Made by a program: the position numbers and the translations under genes. The notes under the pieces are model-generated. The model saw nothing but the letters and a program-made list of their open reading frames with translations. It searched no databases and had not been told where the DNA came from. Shown here piece by piece: positions 8,308-16,940 of a stretch of 64,000 nt of DNA. Each line of letters begins with the position of its first letter. Within the stretch, counting starts at the first letter, position 1. Location of the stretch: positions 18,628-82,627 of the forward strand of contig OZ220056.1 of assembly GCA_964291475.2 (NCBI GenBank), written 5' to 3'. This DNA comes from DAOUKH01 sp964291475 (lineage in GTDB: Bacteria > Chloroflexota > Dehalococcoidia > SHYB01).

Positions 8308-9243
8308 ATGATCGAAGGCGAGAAGCTCCTGATTACCGGCCCGACGGGGCAGGTGGCCTACGCCATCGCGGTGGAGCTGGCGAAGAAGAACGACGTCCAC
8401 GCCCTGGCGCGGTTCGGCAAGCCGGGCAGCCACGAGCGTCTTGAGGGCCACGGCATGCGCTGCATCGCCGGCGACTTCGTCAACGACGACCTCGGCTCGC
8501 TGATCGACGACGACTACGACCGCGTCCTGCACTTCGCCGTCTACCAGGAGGCGGGCAAGGCCGACTTCGAGTACGCCATCCAGGTCAACGCCGTGGCCAC
8601 CGGCAAGCTCATGTACCACACCCGCAAGACGAAGTCCTTCCTCTACTGCTCGACGTGCTCCGTCTACAAGCCCCGGGGGCGCATCCCCCGCGCCGAGGAC
8701 GATCCCCTTGGGGAAGGCCTTCCCGTCTCGCCGACCTACGGCCCTTCGAAGTTGGCGGGCGAGGCGGTGGTCAAGTTCCTCTCGCAGCAGTTCGGCGTCC
8801 CCGCCAGCATCGCCAGGCTGAATGCGGCCTACGGCGACGCCGGCGGCCTGCCCGCGATGCACCTCGCCCTCCTGCGGGCGGGGAAGCCGATTCCGCTCTC
8901 GGCCGACGCCCCGAACCTGTACAGCCCCCTGCACGAAGACGACTACGTCTGGCAGGCGGTCAAGCTGCTTGAGATCGCGAGCGTTCCCCCCGTGGTGGTG
9001 AACTGGTGCGGGAGCCAGCCCGTGGCCGCGGAGGAATGGTGCGAGTACATGGCCGGGCTCATCGGCGTCAAGGCCGAGTTCGAGCGCGTGGCCTGGCACG
9101 CGGGGAGTAACTTCTGCGACACCACCCGCATGCACGAGCTGATCGGCGAGACGAAGGTCGATTGGCGAGACGGCATGCGCAGGATGGTCGAAGCAAGGCC
9201 AGCCGAGGAACGCTACCCCAGCGGCGCGGTTGAGCTAGAATAG
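8308..9243 (+). CDS. NAD-dependent epimerase/dehydratase (extended SDR)
   Basis: A 311-residue extended short-chain dehydrogenase. It has the N-terminal nucleotide-binding motif ITGPTGQVAYA (a TGxxGxx variant), a catalytic serine region (YCSTCSVYKP near residue 115) and the YGPSKLAGE motif near residue 149 that supplies Tyr and Lys. Such enzymes modify NDP-sugars or related carbonyl substrates. The GGAGGGGAGC stretch before the ATG is a strong ribosome binding site. The substrate cannot be deduced. The neighbouring UbiA-type gene hints at cell-surface sugar metabolism, but this is inference. Confidence 0.85.
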   Translation: MIEGEKLLITGPTGQVAYAIAVELAKKNDVHALARFGKPGSHERLEGHGMRCIAGDFVNDDLGSLIDDDYDRVLHFAVYQEAGKADFEYAIQVNAVATGKLMYHTRKTKSFLYCSTCSVYKPRGRIPRAEDDPLGEGLPVSPTYGPSKLAGEAVVKFLSQQFGVPASIARLNAAYGDAGGLPAMHLALLRAGKPIPLSADAPNLYSPLHEDDYVWQAVKLLEIASVPPVVVNWCGSQPVAAEEWCEYMAGLIGVKAEFERVAWHAGSNFCDTTRMHELIGETKVDWRDGMRRMVEARPAEERYPSGAVELE

Positions 9244-9263
9244 AGGGCGAAGGCGGTTGCCCC

Positions 9264-9491
9264 ATGCCAGTCTACGAGTACTACTGCGAGACCTGCCGGA
9301 GCGGCTTCGAGCTCCGCACCTCCATGAGCGAAGCCGACGCCCCGCGCGCGTGCCCCGATGGGCACACCGGCGCCAAGCGCGCCCTCTCGCTCTTCGCCAC
9401 CGTCACCAGCGGCGGCAGCGCCATGCCCATGGACGACGCCGGCTGTGGCCGCTGCGGCGCACCCGAGCCCGGCGCCTGCGCCTTCAACTAA
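9264..9491 (+). CDS. FmdB-family putative regulatory zinc-ribbon protein
   Basis: A 75-residue protein beginning MPVYEYYCETC, the canonical FmdB start, with a Cys-x2-Cys knuckle (CETC) followed by a single further Cys (ACPDGH), and a second CGRCG pair in the C-terminal tail. The family occurs widely as small zinc proteins of uncertain role, originally associated with formamidase operons. It follows the epimerase by 20 nt, with a TAGAAT box at 9236-9241. Its stop overlaps the stop of the convergent membrane-protein gene by 4 bp. Confidence 0.85.
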   Translation: MPVYEYYCETCRSGFELRTSMSEADAPRACPDGHTGAKRALSLFATVTSGGSAMPMDDAGCGRCGAPEPGACAFN

Positions 9492-10241
9492 CCCTCCAAC
9501 CTCTCCCCCTCTGGGGGAGACTGAGAGAGGGCTCGCGCCGCCCTTCGCCGCAGCCAGTAGACCACCGCCCCAGGTCAGCGCCGCTTGCCCCAACGTCAGC
9601 CCCGCGATCGCCAGCGTCGCGTCGCGGAAGAAGGCCTCGGGGAAAATCATCACCAGGAAGTCGCGCCTGGGGTCGAGGAGCCAGAGGTCGTTGGCGAAGC
9701 TGATGAGGTGGAATTGGGTGAACAGCGCGTCGAAGCCGGCGGCGAAGCCGATCCCCAGCGCGATGAGGATGACGAAGCACAGCACCGCTCCCGCAAACAG
9801 GCCGCGCCCCACGGCGAGCAGCGCCGCCCGCCGCCCCAGCAGGGCAAGCAGCGCCAGCGCCAGCCCGGCCATCGTGTAGAAGCTCACCTGCTCGATCAGC
9901 CCCACGCCCGTCATCAGACGCTTCACGTCGATCATGTGCAGGATTTCCCGCTCGCTGAACAGGTCCCGCTCCTCGCCGTAGACCGTTGCCCGCACTTGGA
10001 TGCGCTCCTCGCTGCTCCGGAAGTACGCCTTGAACTCGCGGGCGACGTGTTGCAGCTCGTCCGGCTCGATGCCGGTGCGCACCGAGACGTCGTAGCGGTC
10101 GAAGGCGTAGCTGTAGAACCAGCCGCTCTCGGTCACGATGCGCACGTTGGCCGCGATGAGGAAGAGCGGCATAGCGACGGCGATGACGAGGACCGCGATC
10201 AACGGGAAGCGGCGGCGCGCCAGGGCGAGCAGGGGTTCCAT
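9488..10241 (-). CDS. TIGR01906/DUF1461-family integral membrane protein (frameshifted near its 3' end)
   Basis: Membrane protein with an N-terminal helix (residues 13-30), an extracellular region and four more helices. The run YSYAFDRYDVSVRTGIEP and the long loop before helix 2 match the DUF1461 family, whose function is unknown. The main frame stays open to 9213, antisense to the FmdB gene. However, removing one G from the run at 9568-9571 restores a natural ending (WAVVYWLRRR..., stop at 9488), so I join the frames there; the product is then about 250 aa. The start codon lies at the predicted transcription start of a TTGACA promoter, so the mRNA may be leaderless. Confidence 0.75.
9502..9520 (+). 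terminator. Hairpin after the FmdB gene
   Basis: An 8-bp perfect stem (TCTCCCCC with GGGGGAGA, 3-nt loop) starts 11 nt after the FmdB stop. It lies inside the 3' end of the convergent DUF1461-like gene. No U-tract follows. Confidence 0.45.
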
Positions 10242-10247
10242 CGGTGC

Positions 10248-10277
10248 ATCATTCGCGGCCCGCTATCGACGTGTCAA
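10248..10277 (-). promoter_or_regulatory. Promoter of the DUF1461-like gene
   Basis: Minus-strand TTGACA (10272-10277), an 18-nt spacer and AATGAT (10248-10253). The predicted start falls at about 10241, which is the A of the ATG. Confidence 0.5.
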
Positions 10278-10298
10278 GGCAGGGGGAGGCATTTCCGG

Positions 10299-10328
10299 TT
10301 GTCAGGCCGAGGGCGCGCCGCCCATAAT
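10299..10328 (+). promoter_or_regulatory. Promoter of mazG
   Basis: TTGTCA (10299-10304), an 18-nt spacer and CATAAT (10323-10328), about 30 nt before the mazG ATG. It is divergent from the DUF1461-gene promoter. Confidence 0.5.
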
Positions 10329-10358
10329 TGGACGCCCGCGCCCCTGGGCCGCCCCGCT

Positions 10359-11141
10359 ATGAGCGAATTCGAGAACCTCGACAGCTTCGACACCTTTCTC
10401 GCCATCGTCGCCAAGCTGCGCGGCCCCGACGGCTGCCCCTGGGACAAGGCCCAGTCCCACGAGACACTGCGGCGCTACATCATCGAGGAGTGCCACGAAG
10501 CCGTCGACGCCATCGACGAGGGCGACCGCGCCCACTTGGCCGAGGAGCTCGGCGACGTGCTGCTCCAGGTGGGCCTCCACGCCCAGATCGGCGCCGACGA
10601 GGGAACGTTCACCATCGCCGACGTGCTCCGCTCGATCAACGCCAAGCTGCTGCGCCGCCATCCGCACGTCTTCGGCGAAGCCCACGCCTCCGACGCCGAC
10701 GAGGTAGCGGCTAACTGGCAGACCCTGAAGGAGCAGGAGCGCGGCGCGGCGGCGGAGTCGGTCCTCGACGGCGCGCCGAACTCGCTGTCCGCCCTGGCGC
10801 GCAGCCAGGAGTTGCAGCGCCGCGCCGGCAAATTGGGGTTCGAGTGGGAAGACATCGACGGCGTGCTCGACAAGCTGCGCGAGGAAATCGACGAGTTCAA
10901 GGCGGCGCGGTCGGCGAAGGAGCGCGAGCACGAGCTCGGCGACATCCTCGCCTCCATGGTGAACGTGGCGCGGTGGGTCGACGTCGACGCCGAGACGGCG
11001 ATGCGCCGGGCCAACGAGCGTTTTCAGAAGCGCTTCCGGCACATGGAACGGGCTGCCGCGGCGGCGGGCGGAAGGCTGAGCGACCTGCCCCTCGCCGAGC
11101 AAGAGGTGCTCTGGCAGCAGGCGAAGCGCGAGCTGGGCTAG
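10359..11141 (+). CDS. mazG: Nucleoside triphosphate pyrophosphohydrolase MazG
   Basis: MazG hydrolyses NTPs and dNTPs to monophosphate and PPi, cleansing nucleotide pools. The 260-residue protein has two tandem MazG domains. The first has GCPWDKAQSHETLRRYIIEECHE and EELGDVLLQVGLHA, the second has KLREEIDEFKAA and HELGDILASMVNVARW. Each supplies ExxE...ExxD metal ligands. The start is chosen at the ATG at 10359, which gives the usual FDTFLAIVAKLR N-terminus; the frame is open far upstream. The gene is convergent with acpP, whose stop is 13 nt away. Confidence 0.94.
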   Translation: MSEFENLDSFDTFLAIVAKLRGPDGCPWDKAQSHETLRRYIIEECHEAVDAIDEGDRAHLAEELGDVLLQVGLHAQIGADEGTFTIADVLRSINAKLLRRHPHVFGEAHASDADEVAANWQTLKEQERGAAAESVLDGAPNSLSALARSQELQRRAGKLGFEWEDIDGVLDKLREEIDEFKAARSAKEREHELGDILASMVNVARWVDVDAETAMRRANERFQKRFRHMERAAAAAGGRLSDLPLAEQEVLWQQAKRELG

Positions 11142-11153
11142 ACGGGCGGCGCG

Positions 11154-11414
11154 CTACTCGGCGCCGGTGTGGTCGGTGATGAAGTCCACCGCGTCCTGAA
11201 CGGTGACGATCTTCTCGGCGTCTTCGTCGGAGATCTCGAGCTTGTCATCGCCCTCGCTGAACTCCTCCTCGAGGGCCATGATCAGCTCGACGAGGTCCAG
11301 CGAGTCGGCGTTCAGGTCTTCGACGAATGACGCGTTAGGGACGACCTGGTCGTCTTCAACGCCAAGCTGCTCGACGGTGACTTTGGTAACGCGCTCGAAA
11401 ACGGTAGACAACAC
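11154..11414 (-). CDS. acpP: Acyl carrier protein
   Basis: The 86-residue carrier of acyl chains for type II fatty acid synthesis. The phosphopantetheine attachment serine is Ser38 in the DSLD motif of EDLNADSLDLVELIM. The protein is acidic, with an acidic insertion (SEGDDKLEI) after helix II. It is the last gene of the yceD-rpmF-fabD-fabG-nusB-acpP run, 19 nt after nusB, so nusB is inserted between fabG and acpP, which are usually adjacent. Confidence 0.95.
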   Translation of the reverse strand: MLSTVFERVTKVTVEQLGVEDDQVVPNASFVEDLNADSLDLVELIMALEEEFSEGDDKLEISDEDAEKIVTVQDAVDFITDHTGAE

Positions 11415-11433
11415 AGCCTCCGGGTAGGTGTAG

Positions 11434-11841
11434 TTAGGGGTTCGCCGCCGCCATCACCGATCCAAGCACTCCGTTGACGAACCGATGCAGGTTGTCGCTT
11501 CCGAAGGACTTGGCGATCTCGACAGCCTCGTTAATCGCTACCTTCGGCGGCGTATTATTGAACGAAATCTCGCAGACCGCAATACGCAGGATGTTCCGGT
11601 CGACCGCGGAAAGCTGGCTCACCGGGTACTGCGGCGCGTACTTGGCGATCTGTTCGTCCGCCGCCTCCCGGTGCTCCATGACGCAGGCGACGAGCGTGCG
11701 CGCCAAGGCCTCCCCTTCCTTCTTCAGCGGCGCCTCATCGAGGGCGCGCTCCAGCGTTGGCTCCCACGCGTGTGACGAGCAGTCCACCTCGTAGAGGACC
11801 TGCAACGCGAGGATACGGGCCTTTCTTCGCGCGTCGGGCAT
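11434..11841 (-). CDS. nusB: Transcription antitermination factor NusB
   Basis: NusB, with NusE/S10, binds boxA RNA in rRNA leaders and supports antitermination. The 135-aa all-helical protein has RRKARILALQVLYEVD at the N-terminus and the conserved LRIAVCEISFNNTPPKVAINEAVEIAKSFG region, with GVL near the C-terminus, as in the family. It lies 21 nt downstream of fabG and 19 nt upstream of acpP, so it appears to be co-transcribed with fatty-acid genes. Confidence 0.93.
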   Translation of the reverse strand: MPDARRKARILALQVLYEVDCSSHAWEPTLERALDEAPLKKEGEALARTLVACVMEHREAADEQIAKYAPQYPVSQLSAVDRNILRIAVCEISFNNTPPKVAINEAVEIAKSFGSDNLHRFVNGVLGSVMAAANP

Positions 11842-11862
11842 CGTCTTCTCGTGCCTTTTACC

Positions 11863-12600
11863 CTAGACCAGCGCCAGGCCGCCGTCCACGGGGAGCGTTT
11901 GACCGGTGATGTAGGCGGCCTCGTCGCTGCAGAGGAACAGCACCGCCTCGGCCACGTCCTCCGGTGTGCCCAACCGGCCCGCGGGGATCATTTCACGGAC
12001 CGCGTTCAGGCTGGTCTCGGCGACCTCGAGGGTCATATCCGTCTCGATGTAGCCGGGAGTGATGACGTTGGCGGTCACTCCACGCGAACCGACCTCCAGC
12101 GCAAGGCTCCGGGTCATGCCGATCAGCCCCGACTTGGACGCCGTGTAGTTCGCCTGCCCGGGATTCCCCCGGTACCCGACCACGCTGCCGATGGTGATGA
12201 TCCTCCCCGACCGCCGCCGCACCATGTGCTTGAGAGCCGCGCGGGCGCAGTTGAACGCACCGGTCAGGTTGACATCGATGACGCGCCGCCAGTCGTCGTC
12301 GGACATGCGGAGCGCCAGCGTGTCGCGGGTGACGCCGGCGTTGTTGATCAAGAAGTCGAGTCCCTCGTGCCGCTCGATGACCGCTTGCACCATCGCCGTC
12401 GCCGCTTCCGGGTCGGCAACGTCGGCGATGTGCACCGAGCACACCCCGCCCGTGGACTCGATAGCGGCTTGGGTCTCGGAGGCGTCCTTCGTGGCGTTGA
12501 GGGCCACCGCGGCGCCCGCGGCGGCGAGTCGGAGGGCCGCGGCCCGGCCGATGCCCCGGCTGCTTCCGGTGACGAGCGCGACTTTGCCTGAAAGGTCCAA
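11863..12600 (-). CDS. fabG: 3-oxoacyl-ACP reductase FabG
   Basis: NADPH-dependent reduction of beta-ketoacyl-ACP in fatty acid elongation. The 245-residue classical SDR has TGSSRGIGRAAALRLA for cofactor binding, NNAGVTRD, catalytic Ser in IGSVVGYRG and YTASKSG supplying Tyr and Lys, and a C-terminal GGLAL as usual for FabG. Its position between fabD and nusB-acpP supports FabG over a generic SDR. It lies 38 nt after fabD. Confidence 0.94.
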   Translation of the reverse strand: MDLSGKVALVTGSSRGIGRAAALRLAAAGAAVALNATKDASETQAAIESTGGVCSVHIADVADPEAATAMVQAVIERHEGLDFLINNAGVTRDTLALRMSDDDWRRVIDVNLTGAFNCARAALKHMVRRRSGRIITIGSVVGYRGNPGQANYTASKSGLIGMTRSLALEVGSRGVTANVITPGYIETDMTLEVAETSLNAVREMIPAGRLGTPEDVAEAVLFLCSDEAAYITGQTLPVDGGLALV

Positions 12601-12638
12601 GGGAAAAGCGCCTCTACGCCGGAGCGTGTCGGGCGGTG

Positions 12639-13604
12639 TTAGGACGCCAGAGCGTAGCTGCGCACCGTCGAGATGTCGTTGACGCTGATGGCCTCGGCGC
12701 TCTTGACGATGCGCCTGACGAGGCCGGTGAGCACCTTGCCGGGACCCATCTCAACGAAGCGGCGCACGCCGTTGCCCGCCATGAAGTCCACTGAGCGGGA
12801 CCACTGAACGGGGCGGCAGATCTGCTCGACGAGCTCGCCATGGATGGCCCGCTGTTCGTCGATGGGCTCGGCCGTGGTGTTGCAGACCACGGGGACGCGG
12901 GCGCTGGCGATTCTGGCGCCGTTCAGGGCCGTCATCATGCCGGGGACGGCGGGCCGCATGAGGCTGGAATGGAAAGCGCCGCTCACTACAAGCGGCACGG
13001 CCTTCCGGGCGCCCATGGCCCGGGCCAAGTCGAGGGCCTGCACCAACGCGCTCTTGGCGCCGCTGATGACGACCTGCCCCTCGCTGTTCACATTGCCGAT
13101 TTCGGCGCCGGTCTGCTGGCAGAGCTGCTCGACGAGGGATTCGTCAAGGCCGAGGATCGCGGCCATGCCGCCCTCACGCACCTGCCCCGCCTCCTGCATC
13201 AGACGGCCGCGCTCGCGGACGAGGCGCAGGGCGTCGTCGAACCCGAGGGAGCCCGCCGCCACCAGGGCGGTGTATTCACCGAGGCTGTGACCGGCCACGT
13301 AACGCGGCTCGGCGATGGGCATGCCGATGCGGGCCTCCGCCACCGCCTCCATCGCCGCGATGCTCGTGGTTAGGATCGCGGGCTGGGCGTTGTGCGTCTG
13401 GCGCAGATCGTCCTCGTTCCCACCGAAGCAGAGCTTCGATAGCGAGAATCCGAGGATCGCGTCGGCCGTGTCGAACACGGACCGCGCCGCCGGTGATTCT
13501 TCATAGAGGTCCGCGCCCATGCCCACGTATTGCGAGCCTTGGCCCGGGAAAATAAACGCAACGTCCTCGCCGCCGTTTCCGGCTTCTTGCTGTGCGCTGC
13601 TCAC
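12639..13604 (-). CDS. fabD: Malonyl-CoA:ACP transacylase FabD
   Basis: Transfers malonyl from CoA to ACP. The 321-residue sequence has the N-terminal FPGQGSQYVGMG motif, the nucleophile elbow GHSLGEYTALVA (Ser about residue 106), conserved Gln/Arg positions and FHSSLM with the catalytic His about residue 214. The N-terminus begins with a short hydrophilic stretch before the core. It follows rpmF by 53 nt in the fatty-acid block; plsX and fabH, which often sit here, are absent from the window. Confidence 0.94.
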   Translation of the reverse strand: MSSAQQEAGNGGEDVAFIFPGQGSQYVGMGADLYEESPAARSVFDTADAILGFSLSKLCFGGNEDDLRQTHNAQPAILTTSIAAMEAVAEARIGMPIAEPRYVAGHSLGEYTALVAAGSLGFDDALRLVRERGRLMQEAGQVREGGMAAILGLDESLVEQLCQQTGAEIGNVNSEGQVVISGAKSALVQALDLARAMGARKAVPLVVSGAFHSSLMRPAVPGMMTALNGARIASARVPVVCNTTAEPIDEQRAIHGELVEQICRPVQWSRSVDFMAGNGVRRFVEMGPGKVLTGLVRRIVKSAEAISVNDISTVRSYALAS

Positions 13605-13657
13605 GATTCACCCCCTGGAGGTTCGAAGCCCTTCGAAAAGGGCGCGACCGAGGACGT

Positions 13658-13843
13658 CTACTCGGTCGTCTCCGGCAGGACCTGGCGTCCGTCGTAGGTC
13701 CCGCAGGAACGGCAAGCACGGTGTGGAAGCTTGGGCTCGCCGCATTGGGCGCACTTACTCAGGCTGTGCAGCCGGAGTGCCCGGTGAGCTCGATGAGTCC
13801 CTTGCCGGGACTTGGATCGTTTACGTTTTGGTAGCGGTGCCAT
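13658..13843 (-). CDS. rpmF: 50S ribosomal protein L32
   Basis: A 61-residue basic protein starting MAPLPKRKRSKSRQG, with a zinc-ribbon formed by CAQCG and CRSCG pairs, typical of the C+ form of L32. It lies 21 nt downstream of the DUF177 (yceD) gene, the usual yceD-rpmF pairing that leads into fatty-acid synthesis genes. Confidence 0.96.
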   Translation of the reverse strand: MAPLPKRKRSKSRQGTHRAHRALRLHSLSKCAQCGEPKLPHRACRSCGTYDGRQVLPETTE

Positions 13844-13864
13844 TGATGTCTTCTGGAGTGCGCC

Positions 13865-14374
13865 CTAAGGGAGCAGGGCCTCAAGCGCTGCCCACCGCGG
13901 GTCGGCGGCGCCTTGGGGACAGCCGCAGGTCTCGAGGTTGAGATTGACGCCGCATGTGGAGCATAGGCCGGAGCACCCTTGGGTACAAAGAGGTTTCATG
14001 GGAAGGCTCAGCAGGGCGTATTGGCGGGCGGGTTCCCCGAGGTCGAGGGTGTGGCGCGCGTCGATCTTGAAGGCGCCTTCGTCCTCGGGGCGGTCGAGCT
14101 TGCCGCCGTGAGTGATCTCGATGCTTGGGTAAAAGACCTCGTCGATCGCAAAACTTACCGGCTCCGTGAATGGGCTCAGGCACCGGCTGCATTCGGCGCG
14201 GACGCGGGTGTCAAGTTCCGCTCTGACCAGGATCCCCCGGTCCGTCCGCATCAGCCGTACGGCCCCTTTTATCTTGCCGGCTAGCTCCTCGTATCGGTCC
14301 TCCGCCTCATCAATCGCGTACTCGCGCTCCGAGCCGACCGCGGATTGCAGAAGCTGGGCGACGTTCCATTGCAT
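13865..14374 (-). CDS. yceD: DUF177 (YceD) family zinc-binding protein
   Basis: A 169-residue protein of the DUF177/YceD family, implicated in 23S rRNA accumulation and almost always paired with rpmF. It has a central AECSRCL knuckle and a C-terminal cysteine cluster (CTQGCSGLCSTCG, then CGCPQG), typical of the family. I take the ATG at 14374 (MQWNVAQLL); a GTG at 14386 is an alternative. A near-consensus promoter lies 35-60 nt upstream and probably drives the entire block to acpP. Confidence 0.88.
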   Translation of the reverse strand: MQWNVAQLLQSAVGSEREYAIDEAEDRYEELAGKIKGAVRLMRTDRGILVRAELDTRVRAECSRCLSPFTEPVSFAIDEVFYPSIEITHGGKLDRPEDEGAFKIDARHTLDLGEPARQYALLSLPMKPLCTQGCSGLCSTCGVNLNLETCGCPQGAADPRWAALEALLP

Positions 14375-14408
14375 GGCCGACCCCACCAGCTCGGGCCGCG
14401 TTCGAGGG

Positions 14409-14438
14409 ATTATAGGGAGCGTCGTCTGCGAACGTCAA
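14409..14438 (-). promoter_or_regulatory. Strong promoter of the yceD-rpmF-fabD-fabG-nusB-acpP block
   Basis: Minus strand: TTGACG (14433-14438), an 18-nt spacer and a perfect TATAAT (14409-14414). It is positioned 35 nt before the first gene. Confidence 0.7.
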
Positions 14439-14558
14439 GCGCGGTGGCAGGCAAGTTTGCGAAATTTTTCTCAAACTCCGCATAGGGTACTCCCGTCAAG
14501 GGCATTTGACAAGGTTCCGCTGTCGCTCCCCTTCAGGCGAGTACGGAGCAAGGGGCCC

Positions 14559-15695
14559 CTAGAAGCCGTACAGCCGTGCCGTATTGCTCCGCGTCATCCG
14601 GTTCCGCTCGTCCTCGGCGACGCCGTCCATCACGCTGTCCAGGATCTCCCGCGACCGCGGGAACGTCGACTCCAGATGGGGGTAGTCCGAGCCCCAAAGC
14701 AGGTTGTCCACGCCGATGATCCCCCGGTCGCGCATCCCCAGCGCGTCCTCCTGGAAGCTGTGGAACACGTTGCGCCGCAGGTAGTCCGTTGGTACCGATC
14801 CGTCGGTGAAGCGGTGCGTGATCATCATGGGCCGCTCGCGGTAGACGTAGTCGATACGGTCCATGAAGAACGGGACCCACCCCAGCTCGTGCTCGAGCTG
14901 GACGAAGCGCAGGCCGGGGAAGCGTTCCAGTACGCCGGAGAAGATGAGGTGGCACAGGGTCTGGCGCACCCAGTTCTCGGCGTTCACCCGGTCGGGGGCG
15001 GTGAGCACGGCGCGGTCGTAACTCACCTTCGGCGCAGTGAAGGTGCCCGGGCGGTTCGTGGCGCGGTGCAGACTCAGCGGCATCCCCAGCGCTTCCGCCT
15101 CCGCCCAGAACGGGTCGTACTTCGGGTCGTCGTAGAACTCGCCGGGCGTTGGGTAGACGGGTATGACCGCGCCGGCTAGACCCAGCTTCGCGCAGCGCCG
15201 CAGCTCGGCGGCGGCCGCCGCAATCTCGTCGTCGAGCACGATCATGGCCACGCCCCGCAGCCTGTGGGGATGGGCCGCGCAAAAGTCGGCAATCCAGTCG
15301 TTGTAAGAGCTGAGGATCGCGCCGAGCAGCACCGCGTCCTGGACCTTGTGGTACATGTGGAGGGCAATCGTGGGATAGACCACCTCGGCCTCGATGCCGT
15401 CCGCATCCATGTCGGCGACCCGCGCCTGGGGGTCGTAGGCCCCCGGCCGCACGTCGCCGGCGCGCCCGTGCAGGCGCATCCCCTCCAGGCTCTCGAAGCG
15501 CTTCCCGGCCGCCGAGCCCCCGCGGAAGGTCGCCCCAATGGCAACGTCCCCCACGTAGATCTCGTCCGACTCCGGCCCTTCGACAAAGCGGGGCACAAGC
15601 TCGCGCGGGACGGCGCCCCCGGCCGGCATGCGCTCGGTCCACAGATCGCCGGGCTCGACGACGTGGGAGTCGGACGAAATCAACTTGCCGCTCAT
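14559..15695 (-). CDS. Amidohydrolase_2 family metal-dependent hydrolase/decarboxylase
   Basis: A 378-residue TIM-barrel amidohydrolase of the COG2159 (ACMSD-like) type. It starts with the metal-binding SSDSHVVEP motif, has ADMDADGIEAEVVYPT at about residue 95, a mid-barrel His (SLHRATNRP), and the C-terminal WGSDYPHLES that supplies a metal-ligand Asp. These enzymes decarboxylate or hydrolyse aromatic and cyclic carboxylates; the substrate is unknown. The frame is open upstream, but the ATG at 15695 matches the family start. It is divergent from a paralogue at 15843 and has an extended -10 promoter 54 nt upstream. Confidence 0.88.
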   Translation of the reverse strand: MSGKLISSDSHVVEPGDLWTERMPAGGAVPRELVPRFVEGPESDEIYVGDVAIGATFRGGSAAGKRFESLEGMRLHGRAGDVRPGAYDPQARVADMDADGIEAEVVYPTIALHMYHKVQDAVLLGAILSSYNDWIADFCAAHPHRLRGVAMIVLDDEIAAAAAELRRCAKLGLAGAVIPVYPTPGEFYDDPKYDPFWAEAEALGMPLSLHRATNRPGTFTAPKVSYDRAVLTAPDRVNAENWVRQTLCHLIFSGVLERFPGLRFVQLEHELGWVPFFMDRIDYVYRERPMMITHRFTDGSVPTDYLRRNVFHSFQEDALGMRDRGIIGVDNLLWGSDYPHLESTFPRSREILDSVMDGVAEDERNRMTRSNTARLYGF

Positions 15696-15748
15696 GCCGG
15701 TGTCCCGCTTCCGGCGCTCGGTGAAGCGAGACGCCGCCGGGGGCGGCG

Positions 15749-15757
15749 AGTATAGCA
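15749..15757 (-). promoter_or_regulatory. Extended -10 promoter of the minus-strand amidohydrolase
   Basis: TGCTATACT on the minus strand. A 6-bp GC hairpin (GCCGCC/GGCGGC, 15733-15747) lies at the very start of the expected transcript. Confidence 0.5.
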
Positions 15758-15842
15758 CCGGCGCCGTTTGAAACCGCTCCGGCGTTGTGCCACCATACCC
15801 CCGTCCAAGCGGGCCGCGCAGGGCGGCCAACGGGAGCGCGGC

Positions 15843-16922
15843 ATGACGGTACGGGCCATCTCAGCCGATTCGCACATCCTGGAGCCTTGGGAAATGTGGG
15901 CCGAGCGCATCGACCCCGAATTCCGGGAGCGCGCCCCGCGCGTCGAGCCCAGCCCCGATGGCAACGGCCACGTCTTCGTCTGCGAGGGCCGCTCCAAGGG
16001 AGCAATCCGCGCCCTCGGCACGCCGTATGCGGTCCAGAAGGACCAGAACGAGGAAGGCCGCCGCGGCGGCTACGACCCCGTCGCCCGCATCGCCGACATG
16101 GACGTCGACGGCGTCGAGGCCGAGGTCCTCTACCCCAGCATGGGCTCCCGCGTCTACAGCATCCCCGACGCCGAGCTCCAGGCGGCATGCTTCCGCGCCT
16201 ACAACGACTGGCTCGCCGACTTCTGCGCCACCGACCCCCACCGCCTCTACGGCGTCGCGCTCCTGTCGACCTACGACATCGAAATCGCCGTCAAGGAGCT
16301 GCGCCGCGCCGCCAAGATGGGCTACCGCGCCGCGGCCATTTGGGGAACCCCGCCCGACCGGCTCTCCTTCGAGAGCGACCACTACGACCCCCTCTGGGCC
16401 GAGGCCCAAGACCTGGAAATCCCCATCAGCCTCCACGCCTTCACCGGCCCCGAGCGTTCCATCTCCAACTTCTTCCTCATCAGCTACACCAACTTTGTGC
16501 ATATGATTCCCGACACCCTCGTCACCATGACCTTCTCCCACGTCTTCGAGCGCTTCCCCGGCCTCAAGGTCATCTCCGTCGAGAACGACATCGGCTGGGT
16601 TCCCTACCTCATCCAGCGCATGGAGTACGGCTACGGGCGGAAGACGGGGCGGCACGGCGGCAAGTTCCCCTCCGGCCTCACCCCTCGCGACGTCTTCCAC
16701 CGCAACGTGCGTTTCACCTTTATGACCGACCGCTTCGGCCTGGCCAGCCTCGACGCCATGTCCCCCGATATGCTGATGTGGTCCACCGACTACCCCCACG
16801 ACGACAGCACCTGGCCCGAGTCGCTGCGGCTGATGGAGGAGCAGTTCGAGGGCGTCGACCCCGCCGTGCGGGACAAGATCATCTTCGCCAACTGCAACGA
16901 GCTCTACCGCATGGGGCTCTAG
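15843..16922 (+). CDS. Amidohydrolase_2 family metal-dependent hydrolase/decarboxylase
   Basis: A 359-residue paralogue of the divergent neighbour. It has ISADSHILEPWEMW at the N-terminus, IADMDVDGVEAEVLYPS, YNDWLADFCATDPHRLYG (shared nearly word for word with the paralogue), SLHAF and the C-terminal WSTDYPHDDSTWP. It is probably a (de)carboxylating or hydrolytic enzyme for a ring carboxylate. It is followed after 18 nt by two acyl-CoA dehydrogenase genes on the same strand, suggesting one catabolic operon in which the ring product enters beta-oxidation-type steps; this is inference. A GGGAG box precedes the ATG. Confidence 0.88.
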   Translation: MTVRAISADSHILEPWEMWAERIDPEFRERAPRVEPSPDGNGHVFVCEGRSKGAIRALGTPYAVQKDQNEEGRRGGYDPVARIADMDVDGVEAEVLYPSMGSRVYSIPDAELQAACFRAYNDWLADFCATDPHRLYGVALLSTYDIEIAVKELRRAAKMGYRAAAIWGTPPDRLSFESDHYDPLWAEAQDLEIPISLHAFTGPERSISNFFLISYTNFVHMIPDTLVTMTFSHVFERFPGLKVISVENDIGWVPYLIQRMEYGYGRKTGRHGGKFPSGLTPRDVFHRNVRFTFMTDRFGLASLDAMSPDMLMWSTDYPHDDSTWPESLRLMEEQFEGVDPAVRDKIIFANCNELYRMGL

Positions 16923-16940
16923 GCGGCCGGCGGCGCGGCG

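Noticed and set aside
9213..9487. C-terminal extension of the DUF1461-like protein antisense to the FmdB gene
   Set aside because: The extension is low-complexity Gly/Ala sequence; one base less at 9568-9571 gives a natural membrane-protein ending and a stop at 9488.
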